41,142 nucleotides of DNA, taken from the NCBI GenBank assembly GCA_024280635.1, contig JAJRPS010000009.1, positions 1 to 41,142 on the forward strand. Reading direction: 5' to 3'. Position 1 is the first letter of the stretch. Every line of letters begins with the position of its first letter. Positions 17,074-26,710 of this stretch are shown piece by piece. A model generated the notes under the pieces. That model was given only the letters and a program-made list of their open reading frames with translations. It was not told the origin of the DNA and did no database searches. Both the position numbers and the translations under genes were made by a program. Source of the DNA: Bacteroidota bacterium (GTDB lineage: Bacteria; Bacteroidota; Bacteroidia; Flavobacteriales; Flavobacteriaceae).

Positions 17074-18858
17074 ATGAAAAACCAAACATTAACTAATGAA
17101 ACACAAACAATAGTTTCAGAACAAGAAAAATTAATACAAGCGCGTAAAGCAGCTTTATTATCAGAAAAAAAAGCCAATCAACCAGAAATAAAATGGCTGA
17201 CAGAAAATAGTCGTAAGTTTTTAGAATCGGGATACTTAACGGAAGGGGTGACACCAGAGGGTCGTATAAGAGCCATTGCAGAAAATGCAGAGAAAATTTT
17301 AAAAATTGATGGTTTTGCAGATAAATTTTACGGTTATATGGCAGAAGGGTATTACTCTTTAGCTTCCCCTGTATGGTCAAACTTTGGCCGTAAAAGAGGT
17401 TTGCCAATTAGTTGTTTCGGATCACATATTGCAGATGATATGGGAGATATTTTATTCACCCAGTCAGAAGTAGGAATGATGTCAAAACTAGGAGGTGGTA
17501 CTTCAGGTTATTTCGGGAAATTACGCCACCGTGGAGCACCTGTTAAAAATAACGGACAATCTTCTGGAGCAGTACACATCATGCAATTGTTTGAAAAAAT
17601 GGTAGATGTAGTAAGTCAAGGGTCAGTGCGTAGAGGTCGTTTTGCACCGTATTTGCCTATTGATCATCCAGATGTGATGGAGTTTTTAGAAATAGGATCA
17701 GAAGGAAATCCAATACAAGAGTTAACACATGGCGTTACCGTAAGCGATAAATGGATGCAAGAAATGCGTGATGGTGATGTAACAAAACGCACCATTTGGG
17801 CAAAAGTATTGCAATCACGTTCAGAAGTTGGGTATCCTTATATTTTATTTAGAGATAATGTAAACAACAAAGCAGCAGATGTATATCGTGATAAAAACCA
17901 CGAAATTTATGCCAGTAACTTATGTACGGAAATCATGTTGCCGTCAAATGACGATTGGTCTTTTGTGTGTTGCTTGTCATCTATCAATTTATTACATTAT
18001 GATAAATGGAAAGATACAGATGCAGTAGAAACATTAGTATATTTTTTAGATGCGGTAATGGAAGAGTTTATTGCGAAATTAGAAGCGTATAGAGATGCTG
18101 ACGATAGAGATGATAAATTAACCTTCAATTTTATGGAGAAGGCATATAACTTTGCAAAAGAAAACAGAGCATTAGGTTTAGGAGCATTAGGATGGCATTC
18201 ATTATTACAATCTAAAATGCATGCATTTGACAGCAAAGAAGCTTTTGACTTAAACTCGGAAATTTTTAGAGTCATCAAAGAAAAATCATACAAAGCATCA
18301 GAAGAATTAGCGGGTTTATATGGAGAACCTTCAGTATTAAAAGGGTATGGTCGTCGTAATGCAACTTTAAATGCAGTTGCGCCAACAACATCATCTGCCT
18401 TTATTTTAGGACAAGTAAGTCAAGGTATTGAGCCAATATGGTCTAATATTTATGTAAAAGATATTGCGAAGATAAAAACCACCATTAAAAATCCATTTCT
18501 GATAACTTTATTGGATAAAAAAGGACAAAATACAAGTGAAGTTTGGAAAAGCATTCGTGATTATGACGGGTCAGTACAACATTTAAATTTCTTAACTGAA
18601 AACGAAAAAAATGTATTTAAAACCTACCCAGAAATTGATCAAATGACGGTAATTTATCAAGCAGCAAATCGTCAAAACCATATTGATCAAGGGCAGTCAA
18701 TCAATTTAATGATTCATCCAGATATGCCAACAAAAGATGTAAATAATTTATACATGACCGCTTGGGATTTGGGTATCAAATCAATGTACTATCAGCACAG
18801 TATGAGTGCTGCTCAAAAATTTAAGCAGAAAAAAGAATGTACCAGTTGTGAAGGATAA
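17074..18858 (+). CDS. nrdA: ribonucleotide reductase large subunit, no ATP-cone
   Basis: Catalytic subunit converting ribonucleoside diphosphates to deoxy forms, 594 residues. Active-site cysteines are visible in PISCFGS and the NLCTEI segment, the radical-path tyrosines in MYYQHS, and the C-terminal redox shuttle in CTSCEG. The protein enters the catalytic barrel without an ATP-cone, consistent with the cone being carried by NrdB. The operon ends in a terminator just downstream. Confidence 0.95.
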   Translation: MKNQTLTNETQTIVSEQEKLIQARKAALLSEKKANQPEIKWLTENSRKFLESGYLTEGVTPEGRIRAIAENAEKILKIDGFADKFYGYMAEGYYSLASPVWSNFGRKRGLPISCFGSHIADDMGDILFTQSEVGMMSKLGGGTSGYFGKLRHRGAPVKNNGQSSGAVHIMQLFEKMVDVVSQGSVRRGRFAPYLPIDHPDVMEFLEIGSEGNPIQELTHGVTVSDKWMQEMRDGDVTKRTIWAKVLQSRSEVGYPYILFRDNVNNKAADVYRDKNHEIYASNLCTEIMLPSNDDWSFVCCLSSINLLHYDKWKDTDAVETLVYFLDAVMEEFIAKLEAYRDADDRDDKLTFNFMEKAYNFAKENRALGLGALGWHSLLQSKMHAFDSKEAFDLNSEIFRVIKEKSYKASEELAGLYGEPSVLKGYGRRNATLNAVAPTTSSAFILGQVSQGIEPIWSNIYVKDIAKIKTTIKNPFLITLLDKKGQNTSEVWKSIRDYDGSVQHLNFLTENEKNVFKTYPEIDQMTVIYQAANRQNHIDQGQSINLMIHPDMPTKDVNNLYMTAWDLGIKSMYYQHSMSAAQKFKQKKECTSCEG

Positions 18859-18881
18859 TCTTTAAAGATGTATAGAAAATA

Positions 18882-18926
18882 AAAAAAAGCTAAGGTTATT
18901 TGATAAAAATAATTTTAGCTTTTTTT
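18882..18926 (+). terminator. Terminator of nrdBA
   Basis: AAAAAAGCTAA pairs with TTAGCTTTTTT, with an inner TTATT/AATAA extension, ending in T7. Confidence 0.75.
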
Positions 18927-18944
18927 GTGAAAATAAATTAAAAA

Positions 18945-19325
18945 ATGAAAATTTTAGCAGAAATCAAAAACGCATTATTAAATGCGAATTCAAAAGTTTT
19001 AGGAACCATATCTTTAGAAAACGACATGAATGTTGTACCCGTATCTTCAGTATGTATTGTGGAAGATAAAATATGGTTATTTGATTATTTTTTTAACAAA
19101 ACAAAAAAAAATGTTTTAAGAAACCCAAAAACAGTACTTGCTTTTTGGAGTGGTTTAAACGGATATCAAATAAAAGCAATGGCTACCTATATAAGTGAAG
19201 GAGAGGTTTTTGAAGAAGCTATAAGATGGGTGGGTAAACAGCATCCAAATCGTGTGTTAAAAGGATTGTTAGTTTTAGATCCGAAAGCAATTTTTGATAT
19301 TTCAATAGCAAATAAGCAATTGTAG
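18945..19325 (+). CDS. pyridoxamine-5'-phosphate-oxidase-like flavin-binding protein
   Basis: 126 residues with the split-barrel pattern of the PPOX/FMN-binding family: LGTISLENDMNVVPVSSVCIVEDKIWLFDYFFNKTKKNVLRNPKTVLAFW. Small proteins of this type bind FMN or a related cofactor; the substrate cannot be told. aat starts 3 bases after its stop, so both lie in one transcript. Confidence 0.75.
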   Translation: MKILAEIKNALLNANSKVLGTISLENDMNVVPVSSVCIVEDKIWLFDYFFNKTKKNVLRNPKTVLAFWSGLNGYQIKAMATYISEGEVFEEAIRWVGKQHPNRVLKGLLVLDPKAIFDISIANKQL

Positions 19326-19328
19326 GAT

Positions 19329-19967
19329 ATGATTTTTTTATCAGATAAATTAAATTTTCCAGATTGTAATTTAGCCGATGATGATGGTATTTTAGCTATT
19401 GGAGGAGATTTATCTGAGGAAAGACTATTATTAGCTTATCAATCAGGAATTTTTCCGTGGTATAATAAAGGAGAACCCATTATTTGGTGGGCACCTGATC
19501 CACGAATGGTGCTGTTTCCTGATGAGTTACGTTTTTCTAAAAGTATGAAAGTGCTTTTTAAAAAAGAAATATTTACAGTTACTTATAATACAGCTTTTAA
19601 AGAAGTGATTAAAAATTGTGCGCAAATAAAACGTTTTGGACAGGAAGATACTTGGATTACTGATGAAATGCAAAAGGCATATTTAGCACTACATAAAAAA
19701 GGTATTGCCACTTCAGTTGAGGTTTGGAAAAATCAAGAATTGGTAGGCGGTTTGTACGGAATTGACTTAAAAGATAAAAAAATATTTTGTGGTGAAAGCA
19801 TGTTTTCAAAAGTAAGTAATGCCTCTAAATATGCATTTATTTGTTTGGTGCAAAAACTAAAAAATGAGCAGTATAAACTTATTGATTGTCAGGTTTATAA
19901 TGCTCATTTAGATAGCTTGGGTGCGCGAGAAATATCACGCTCTAATTTTTTAAAAATCTTAAAATAA
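19329..19967 (+). CDS. aat: leucyl/phenylalanyl-tRNA--protein transferase
   Basis: Adds Leu or Phe to the N-terminus of proteins with Lys or Arg ends, marking them for ClpAP through ClpS (N-end rule). The 212-residue sequence has the family landmarks GILAIGGDLSEERLLLAYQSGIFPWY, WWAPDPRMVLFP, QEDTWITDEMQKAY and LIDCQVYNAHLDSLGA. Length is normal. It converges on the epimerase gene with only 2 bases between stops. Confidence 0.95.
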   Translation: MIFLSDKLNFPDCNLADDDGILAIGGDLSEERLLLAYQSGIFPWYNKGEPIIWWAPDPRMVLFPDELRFSKSMKVLFKKEIFTVTYNTAFKEVIKNCAQIKRFGQEDTWITDEMQKAYLALHKKGIATSVEVWKNQELVGGLYGIDLKDKKIFCGESMFSKVSNASKYAFICLVQKLKNEQYKLIDCQVYNAHLDSLGAREISRSNFLKILK

Positions 19968-19969
19968 AA

Positions 19970-20938
19970 TTAGGATTTTTCTAATGAAAAAGCTGTTGAT
20001 TTTTCTAGATGCGATAACATCGTTTTTGTCATTTCGGGTAAATCATACTCGTGTTTCCAATTCCAATCTTGTTGTGCACGGGTGTCGTCAATACTTTTTG
20101 GCCATGAATCAGCAATCTCTTGTCTGTAATCCGGCACATATTTAATGGTAAATTCTGGAATATGTTTTTTAATTTCTGCTGCAATCATTTTTGGAGTAAA
20201 ACTAATGCCGCCTAAATTATATGAAGAACGTATTTTGATGTTTTCTTGTGGAGCTTCCATAATATCCATAGTAGCACGTACAGCGTCTTTCATGTACATC
20301 ATTGGTAAGGCAGTTTCTTCACTTAAAAAGCAACGATATTTTTGTACACGAATAGCTTCATGAAAAATAGCTACTGCGTAATCCGTAGTACCACCACCAG
20401 GTAATGTTTTCCAGCTAATTAATCCTGGATAACGGATACTTCGTACATCTACACCGTATTTTTCGTGATAATATTCACACCATCGCTCACCAGTCTGTTT
20501 GGTAATACCATAAACAGTTGAAGGTTCCATAATAGTATATTGAGGAGTGTTTTCACGTGGAGTAGTAGGCCCAAATACCGCAATACTAGAAGGCCAAAAT
20601 AACTTTTTAATCAACCCTTCTTTTGCTAAATTAAGGACATGAAAAAGTGAATTCATGTTCAAATCCCAAGCTTTCATAGTAAAACGTTCTCCTGTTGCAG
20701 ATAACATTGCAGCTAACAAATAGACATCTGTAATTTCATGTTTTTCAACACATGCCTTTACATCATCATAATTCATGGCGTCTAATAATTCAAACGGTCC
20801 AGATTCCATTAAATGGTATTTTCCTTCTTTAATATCTGCAGCAATTACTGCATTTCTACCGTATTTTAAACGTAATTCATAAGTTAGCTCAGTGCCAATT
20901 TGACCACTAGCACCAATAATTAATATTTTTGGAGTCAT
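19970..20938 (-). CDS. NAD-dependent epimerase, L-threonine 3-dehydrogenase type
   Basis: Short-chain (extended SDR) enzyme of 322 residues. GASGQIG near the N-terminus binds NAD; the catalytic pair is YGITK (YxxxK); PSSIAVFGP carries the serine. The sequence matches the epimerase-fold threonine dehydrogenases known from Cytophaga/Flavobacterium, which oxidise L-threonine to 2-amino-3-oxobutyrate. Start at 20938 (MTPKILIIGASG) is chosen because a TATATTTG box at 20963-20970 puts transcription start inside any longer form. Confidence 0.85.
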   Translation of the reverse strand: MTPKILIIGASGQIGTELTYELRLKYGRNAVIAADIKEGKYHLMESGPFELLDAMNYDDVKACVEKHEITDVYLLAAMLSATGERFTMKAWDLNMNSLFHVLNLAKEGLIKKLFWPSSIAVFGPTTPRENTPQYTIMEPSTVYGITKQTGERWCEYYHEKYGVDVRSIRYPGLISWKTLPGGGTTDYAVAIFHEAIRVQKYRCFLSEETALPMMYMKDAVRATMDIMEAPQENIKIRSSYNLGGISFTPKMIAAEIKKHIPEFTIKYVPDYRQEIADSWPKSIDDTRAQQDWNWKHEYDLPEMTKTMLSHLEKSTAFSLEKS

Positions 20939-20962
20939 AATATTGAATGATTTTGAGATGTG

Positions 20963-20970
20963 CAAATATA
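20963..20970 (-). promoter_or_regulatory. -7 box of the threonine-dehydrogenase-like gene
   Basis: TATATTTG on the minus strand, 24 bases before the ATG at 20938. Confidence 0.55.
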
Positions 20971-21113
20971 AAAAATAATGAAAGGATTAGAGTTTGTTTT
21001 TTAACTAATTAATAATTTTAGGAGATTAAAATATGAAATATTTAATAATAGTACTATTTTATTGCTTTGTAGTTAAAAATTGTAAAAACAAAGAAAACCT
21101 AAATTATAAAAAT

Positions 21114-21121
21114 TATATTTG
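21114..21121 (+). promoter_or_regulatory. -7 box of the lipoprotein/NTF2/M13 operon
   Basis: TATATTTG, 17 bases before the ATG at 21139. No -33 partner recognised. Confidence 0.45.
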
Positions 21122-21138
21122 TAGAAAATCATTTAAAA

Positions 21139-21615
21139 ATGAATAAAATTATATTGGGATTTAGTTTTTTGCTTTTGTTTTCTTGTAAAAAAGAAGGATT
21201 GCAAACGGAAAAAGAAAATCCTTTTCAAAAAAATATAGACTCGGTAACCGTTTCATCAATAACTTTAAAAGATGGTACTTTGTTGATATCGGATTGGGTA
21301 GAATTAGCTAATTTTCAGGAGGAATTAAATTCGGTTGTAACTAAAAATATTAGTAGTCAAAAAGAATTGGAGCAACTTATAAATTTATTAAATAAGTTAA
21401 AAGAAACGATACCAGATAAATTTAATACACCTGCAATTAATGCACGTATTAAAGTAATGGAAACAGAATTATTAATGTTTAGCCAATACGTAAAAGAGCA
21501 AGATATTAAGCAAGCTTTAATACGTAAAACAAATTTTCAAAAAGCCTATAATTTGGTAGTAAACCAAATAGAAGCATTGCTTATTAAAGAAAAAGATTAT
21601 GAAAACTATAAATAA
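21139..21615 (+). CDS. hypothetical lipoprotein
   Basis: 158 residues, starting with a lipoprotein signal peptide (ILGFSFLLLFSC, lipid Cys16). The mature part is largely helical with charged heptad-like stretches (KELEQLINLLNKLKETI, KVMETELLMFSQYVKEQDIKQAL), so coiled-coil contacts are possible. No family recognised. Its end overlaps the next gene by 17 bases, and an M13 peptidase follows that, so it probably works at the cell envelope. Confidence 0.75.
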   Translation: MNKIILGFSFLLLFSCKKEGLQTEKENPFQKNIDSVTVSSITLKDGTLLISDWVELANFQEELNSVVTKNISSQKELEQLINLLNKLKETIPDKFNTPAINARIKVMETELLMFSQYVKEQDIKQALIRKTNFQKAYNLVVNQIEALLIKEKDYENYK

Positions 21616-22090
21616 AATTTTGATTTTATTGTTTTTGATACAGGTTGGTTTTGCACAACAAAGTATAAACGATAATGAAAAAATAAATACAGTTTTAAAC
21701 AGTTGGCATGAAGCAGCATCTGATGCAAATTTTGACGCTTATTTTAGTAAAATGACTGATGATGCCGTTTTTATAGGAACCGATGCAACCGAAAACTGGC
21801 AATTACCAGCTTTTAAGAAATTCTCAAAACCTTATTTTGATGCTGGTAAAGCTTGGAGTTTTACTGCGTTAGAGCGTAATGTTTATGTTTCAGGAAATAT
21901 TGCTTGGTTTGATGAGTTATTAGACACGCAAATGAAAATATGTAGAGGCTCTGGTGTACTCGTTAAAATTAAAGGTGTTTGGAAAATAAAACATTATGTA
22001 TTATCCATGACCATCCCTAATGAAAAAGTAAAAGAAGTGATTGTTTTAAAAGAGGCAATAGAAAATAAATTAATAGACAGGTTAAAATAA
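21599..22090 (+). CDS. exported NTF2/SnoaL-like protein
   Basis: 163 residues with a cleavable signal peptide (ILILLFLIQVGFAQQ), then the NTF2-like fold pattern: NSWHEAASDANFDAYFSKMTDDAVFIGTDATENW followed by AWFDELLDTQMKICRGSGVLVKIKGVWKIKHYVLSMTIPN. Such domains bind small ligands or act as enzymes; no function can be named. It overlaps the lipoprotein gene upstream and is 4 bases from the M13 peptidase gene. Confidence 0.8.
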   Translation: MKTINKILILLFLIQVGFAQQSINDNEKINTVLNSWHEAASDANFDAYFSKMTDDAVFIGTDATENWQLPAFKKFSKPYFDAGKAWSFTALERNVYVSGNIAWFDELLDTQMKICRGSGVLVKIKGVWKIKHYVLSMTIPNEKVKEVIVLKEAIENKLIDRLK

Positions 22091-22094
22091 GAGT

Positions 22095-24140
22095 ATGAAA
22101 AAAGTAATTTTAGGGATTTCCATTGCAGCTTTAGCAGTTGTAGGATGTAAAGAATCGGAGAAAAAAGAAATTATAAAGAAAGTTACAAGCCCAGGGATCA
22201 ATTTAGTACTAATGGACACGTCTGTTAGTCCGAAAGAAGATTTTTTCACCTACGTAAACGGTACTTGGGTAAAAAATAATGAAATGCCAGATGATAGAAC
22301 CCGTTGGGGAAGTTTTGACGAATTGCGTAAAAATACCGATGCAGATGTATTGGCAATTCTTCAAAAAGAAATGAATAACCCTAAATTAGATATTACTACA
22401 GATGCAGGTAAAGCAGTAGTGTTGTACAAATCTATTTTAGATATGGATGCACGTAACAAATCTAGTATTACACCTGTAAAAACAGCCTTGACTAAAATAA
22501 ATGCAATCGCTAATGTTGCCGATTTACAGTCCTATTTAACAGAAGCAGAACCCGTAGGAGGTGCAGGTTTTTTTGGTGTTTATGTAGGAGCAGATTCAAA
22601 AGATAGTAATAAAAATGTAGTGTATTTAGGAGCGGGTGGTTTAGGCTTGCCAGATAGAGATTACTACGTAAAAGATGATGCAGACTCTAAAGACAAAAGA
22701 GAAAAATATGTACTGCATATTACTAGTATGTTGCAGTTTTTGGGAGATACTAAAGAGCAAGCAAATAAGCAAGCAAAACAAATTTTAGCTTTTGAAACGC
22801 AAATGGCAAAACCTCGTTTAAATAAGGTAGAAAGTAGAGATGGCCGTAAACGATACAACCCAACTGCAGTTAGTGATTTACAAAAAATGGTTCCAGCAAT
22901 AAAATGGAATACCTATTTTGAAAATTTAGGCATAAAAACGGATACGGTAATTTTGAGTCAATTAAAGTATACCAAAACATTACAAGATATATTATCACCA
23001 AAAAATATTGATGATTGGAAAGCCTATTTGCGTTGGTCAACTTTTAATAATGCAGCTAGTTTATTAACAGTAGAAATAGAAAAAGCAAATTGGTTATTTT
23101 ATTCTAAAACATTAAGAGGGGCTAAAAAACAGCGCCCACAAAAAGAACGTGCATTAGCAACCGTAAACGGATTGTTAGGAGAAGCATTAGGAAAACTATA
23201 TGTTGCTGAAAAATTCCCGCCAGAAGCTAAGGAAAAAGCAAAAGAGATGATTAAAAATGTATTAAATGCATTTGAATTTCGTATCAAAAAAGTATCTTGG
23301 ATGAGTGCCGAAACCAAACAAAAAGCAATAGAGAAATTAAAAGCAACAACGGTAAAAATAGGATATCCTGATAAATGGAAAGATTATAGTAATTTAGAAA
23401 TAGGAGGTTCTTATTATCAAAATAAATTGAATGCTTCAAAATGGTGGTTTAATGAAAACATTGCAAAGTTAAATAAACCCGTAGATAAGACAGAATGGGG
23501 AATGAGTCCGCAAACGGTAAATGCTTACTTTAATCCTTCTTATAATGAAATTGTATTTCCAGCGGCAATTTTACAACCACCTTTTTATGATTATAAAGCA
23601 GATGACGCTGTAAATTATGGAGGTATAGGAGCGGTAATTGGTCATGAAATATCACACAGTTTTGACGATTCTGGAGCACGTTATGATAAAGAAGGAAACT
23701 TAAATGATTGGTGGATAAAAGAAGATTTGGTGCAATTTGAAGCATTAGGTAAAAAATTAGCCGATCAATACAGTGCAATAGAAGTGTTACCTGGTACCTT
23801 TATAAATGGCAAATTTACATTAGGAGAAAATATAGGCGATTTAGGAGGAATAAACGTAGCGTATGATGCTTTACAGTTAAGTTTCACTAAAAACGGAAGA
23901 CCAGAAAAAATAGATGGTTTTACTCCAGAACAACGCTATTTCATGTCATGGGCAACCGTTTGGCGTAGCAAATATAGAGATGAGGCTTTGAAAAATCAAA
24001 TTAAAACAGATCCACACTCACCCGGTATGGTAAGAGCTATACAACCGTTAAGAAATGTAGCAGCTTTTTACAAAGCATTTGATATTCAAAAAGGCGATAA
24101 GATGTATATTGCTCGAGAAGAACGAGTTAAAATTTGGTAA
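22095..24140 (+). CDS. M13 family zinc metallopeptidase (PepO/neprilysin-like), lipoprotein
   Basis: 681-residue peptidase. A lipoprotein signal (AALAVVGC) anchors it outside the cytoplasm. The zinc site HEISH is at about residues 517-521 within VIGHEISHSFDDSGARYD, and the third ligand lies in GENIGDLGG about 60 residues later; NAYFNPSYNEIVFPAAIL is the family substrate segment. M13 enzymes cut peptides up to a few kDa. Last gene of a three-gene operon closed by a bidirectional terminator. Confidence 0.93.
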   Translation: MKKVILGISIAALAVVGCKESEKKEIIKKVTSPGINLVLMDTSVSPKEDFFTYVNGTWVKNNEMPDDRTRWGSFDELRKNTDADVLAILQKEMNNPKLDITTDAGKAVVLYKSILDMDARNKSSITPVKTALTKINAIANVADLQSYLTEAEPVGGAGFFGVYVGADSKDSNKNVVYLGAGGLGLPDRDYYVKDDADSKDKREKYVLHITSMLQFLGDTKEQANKQAKQILAFETQMAKPRLNKVESRDGRKRYNPTAVSDLQKMVPAIKWNTYFENLGIKTDTVILSQLKYTKTLQDILSPKNIDDWKAYLRWSTFNNAASLLTVEIEKANWLFYSKTLRGAKKQRPQKERALATVNGLLGEALGKLYVAEKFPPEAKEKAKEMIKNVLNAFEFRIKKVSWMSAETKQKAIEKLKATTVKIGYPDKWKDYSNLEIGGSYYQNKLNASKWWFNENIAKLNKPVDKTEWGMSPQTVNAYFNPSYNEIVFPAAILQPPFYDYKADDAVNYGGIGAVIGHEISHSFDDSGARYDKEGNLNDWWIKEDLVQFEALGKKLADQYSAIEVLPGTFINGKFTLGENIGDLGGINVAYDALQLSFTKNGRPEKIDGFTPEQRYFMSWATVWRSKYRDEALKNQIKTDPHSPGMVRAIQPLRNVAAFYKAFDIQKGDKMYIAREERVKIW

Positions 24141-24160
24141 GAAATATAAAAAGACTAATA

Positions 24161-24191
24161 AAAAAAAACGACTGTAACAGTCGTTTTTTTT
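24161..24191. terminator. Bidirectional terminator
   Basis: AAAAAAAACGACTG, loop TAA, CAGTCGTTTTTTTT. It serves the M13 operon on plus and the epimerase on minus. Its right arm overlaps the stop codon of the minus-strand gene at 24190-24192. Confidence 0.9.
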
Positions 24192-25200
24192 ATTTTAAAT
24201 CAGATAGATAACATTCGGAAATTTGTTTGATGCTTTCTGAAAGGGGTAAAAAATTAAAATCAATGGTTTTTTTAATCTTAGCGTTACTGTAATTTAAATT
24301 TTTAAAAGCAGAATCAATATTAGCAATACTTAGGACGGGATTTCCTTTCATGAAAAAATATTTAATCTTTTCAAAATAAAAGAAGATAATGAGCATCCAT
24401 TTTTGTACTGCTCTTGGGGTTGCTTTAGTATTTAAGCAGTTAGAAATACTAGTAATTAATGTTTTATAGCTAATGTTTTCTGACACGATAATAAAAGAAT
24501 CATTTTTAACATCAGCATTCATTAATAAAATCATTGCTTCAGCAACATCATTTACATCAACAATACCTACACTTCCTGATGTGTAGTAGCAAAAACCATT
24601 CGCTATTTTTGTAAATAAGTCACCAGTATTGCTATTCCAAAAACCAGGACCAATGATAACTCCAGGTTTTACAATTACTACATCTAAGCCTTCTTGTACA
24701 CCTCTCCAAACTTCCATTTCGGCATTGTATTTTGTAATAGCATAAATGTTGTTTTTATTTTTTTCAGGATTCCAAGGAGTTTCTTCAGTAATGGCATTTG
24801 TTTGGTACTCACCTAAAGTAGCTATTGAGCTTACGTAGCAAAGCTTTTCAACTTCTCCACTCAAGCAAAAGTTTACAATATTAGCAGTTCCAATTACATT
24901 TGTTTCCTTAGAGGCTTCGTAGTTTTGAGGTCCAAAAGACAAATCGGCAGCACAATGATACACTTCTGTAATATCTTTAAAAGCAATTTCTAATGATGGG
25001 GTGTCGGTAATATCGGCAAGTATCCATTCAATATTTGAAAATAAAAGTCCTTGGTTTTTAGTGTGGTAGCTAAAAATATGTTTCACTTTTTCAAGCTTTT
25101 CTTTAGTTCTATAAATGGCACGTACTTGGTGCCCTCCATTTACTAATTTATAAAGTAAATGACTACCAACTAAACCGGTACCTCCTGTAACTAAAATCAT
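24190..25200 (-). CDS. NAD-dependent epimerase/dehydratase family protein
   Basis: Extended SDR protein, 336 residues from the ATG at 25200 (MILVTGGTGLVGSHL; a GTG two codons earlier is less likely). GGTGLVG binds NAD(P), YAITKYNAE gives the YxxxK pair, and YVSSIATLG the serine. Resembles dihydroflavonol-reductase-like and 3-beta-HSD-like members; the substrate is unknown. A hydrophobic stretch (WMLIIFFYFEKIKYFFM) in the C-terminal third suggests membrane contact. Confidence 0.85.
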   Translation of the reverse strand: MILVTGGTGLVGSHLLYKLVNGGHQVRAIYRTKEKLEKVKHIFSYHTKNQGLLFSNIEWILADITDTPSLEIAFKDITEVYHCAADLSFGPQNYEASKETNVIGTANIVNFCLSGEVEKLCYVSSIATLGEYQTNAITEETPWNPEKNKNNIYAITKYNAEMEVWRGVQEGLDVVIVKPGVIIGPGFWNSNTGDLFTKIANGFCYYTSGSVGIVDVNDVAEAMILLMNADVKNDSFIIVSENISYKTLITSISNCLNTKATPRAVQKWMLIIFFYFEKIKYFFMKGNPVLSIANIDSAFKNLNYSNAKIKKTIDFNFLPLSESIKQISECYLSDLK

Positions 25201-25277
25201 AAGCACGAAGATATTTAATTTTATAGAAAGTAAATGGATATTTTTACTAAAAACGGATTATATTTTTTGAAGAAGAT

Positions 25278-25285
25278 TATCTTTG
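25278..25285 (+). promoter_or_regulatory. -7 box of tyrS
   Basis: TATCTTTG, 22 bases before the tyrS ATG at 25308. Confidence 0.55.
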
Positions 25286-25307
25286 TCAAAATTTTAAACC
25301 ATTTATC

Positions 25308-26597
25308 ATGAATTTTGTAGAAGAATTACGTTGGAGAGGAATGTTACATCAAATTATGCCAGAAACGGAAGAATTGTTGTTAAAAGAACCGACTTCAGGT
25401 TATATAGGCTTTGATCCTACGGGTGAGTCATTGCATATAGGTAGTTTGGTGCAAATTATTATTTTAATGCATTTTCAACGTGCAGGTCACACGCCAATTG
25501 CGTTGGTTGGTGGTGCTACAGGTATGATTGGAGACCCTTCTGGGAAATCAGCAGAGCGTAATTTGTTAAATGAAGAAACATTAGCGAAAAACATTGCCGG
25601 TATAAAATCACAATTAGAGCGTTTTATCGATTTTAATTCGGACATCCAAAACAAAGCGGAATTGGTAAACAATTATGATTGGATGAAAGATTTTTCTTTC
25701 ATTGATTTTGCTCGAGATATTGGTAAGCACATTACTGTTAATTATATGATGGCTAAGGAATCGGTTAAAAAGCGTTTGAGTTCCGAGTCTAAAGTAGGAA
25801 TGAGTTTTACCGAGTTTACGTACCAGTTGTTTCAAGGATATGATTTTTTGCATTTGTATCGTGAAAAGAATTGTAAAATTCAAATGGGTGGTAGTGATCA
25901 ATGGGGAAACATCACTACAGGGACTGAGTTGGTACGTAGAGTAGCAGGAGGAAAAGCATATGCACTTACGTGTCCGTTAATTACAAAAGCAGATGGTACT
26001 AAATTTGGAAAAACAGAAGGAGGAAATGTTTGGTTAGATAGACATAGAACATCACCATACAAGTTTTACCAATATTGGTTAAATGCTTCTGATGAAGATG
26101 CTGAAAAATATATTAAAATATTTACTTTTTTAGATAAAGAAACTGTTGAAGCCTTAATTGTAGCGCATAAAGAACAACCGCATTTGCGTTTGTTGCAAAA
26201 AAGAGTGGCAGACGAGGTTACGGTAATGGTTCATTCAAAAGAGGATTTAGAAAACGCATTAAAAGCTTCTAATATTTTATTTGGAAAATCAACTTCTGCT
26301 GATTTAAAAACTCTAGATTCTCAAACTTTTTTAGATGTTTTTGATGGTGTGCCGCAAGCTGAAATTAATAAAGCTGATTTGGCTGAAGGAATGGATATGA
26401 TGACTATTTTAGTAGAAAAAACAGGTTTCTTAAAATCAAATGGTGATGCCAAACGTGCTTTAAAAGAAAACTCAATATCCATTAATAAAGAAAAAATAAA
26501 AGCCGATTATAAAATTACAACTACCGATTTAATTAACGATAAATTCATCTTACTACAACGTGGTAAAAAGAATTATTTTGTAGTGGTGGTGAAGTAA
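25308..26597 (+). CDS. tyrS: tyrosyl-tRNA synthetase
   Basis: Charges tRNA-Tyr in the cytoplasm. The 429-residue protein has the class I HIGH-like motif LHIGS at residues 42-46, the tyrosine pocket segment [11 protein letters not shown], the KMSKS equivalent KFGKT and an S4 RNA-binding domain at the C-terminus ([21 protein letters not shown]). Full length and intact. Confidence 0.97.
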   Translation: MNFVEELRWRGMLHQIMPETEELLLKEPTSGYIGFDPTGESLHIGSLVQIIILMHFQRAGHTPIALVGGATGMIGDPSGKSAERNLLNEETLAKNIAGIKSQLERFIDFNSDIQNKAELVNNYDWMKDFSFIDFARDIGKHITVNYMMAKESVKKRLSSESKVGMSFTEFTYQLFQGYDFLHLYREKNCKIQMGGSDQWGNITTGTELVRRVAGGKAYALTCPLITKADGTKFGKTEGGNVWLDRHRTSPYKFYQYWLNASDEDAEKYIKIFTFLDKETVEALIVAHKEQPHLRLLQKRVADEVTVMVHSKEDLENALKASNILFGKSTSADLKTLDSQTFLDVFDGVPQAEINKADLAEGMDMMTILVEKTGFLKSNGDAKRALKENSISINKEKIKADYKITTTDLINDKFILLQRGKKNYFVVVVK

Positions 26598-26641
26598 TAG
26601 TAGAACGATAGTTAAATGTTTTTTTACTAGAATAAAACTAA

Positions 26642-26669
26642 AAAAGGGATGCCAATTGGCATCCCTTTT
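26642..26669. terminator. Bidirectional terminator between tyrS and the outer-membrane barrel gene
   Basis: Perfect palindrome AAAAGGGATGCCAA with its complement, placed between convergent genes. A second small hairpin (GTCGT-gag-ACGAC on the minus strand, around 26693-26705) lies between it and the minus-strand stop. Confidence 0.9.
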
Positions 26670-26710
26670 CTTATAAGTTTCTCTAAAAAGGCTGTCGTCT
26701 CACGACCGAT

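Noticed and set aside
21033-21146. A 37-codon frame (MKYLIIVLFYCFVVKNC...) with an AGGAG-like sequence, just before the hypothetical lipoprotein gene
   Set aside because: The -7 box of the next gene lies inside it and the signal peptide is poor; it may be a decayed remnant but cannot be supported as a gene.
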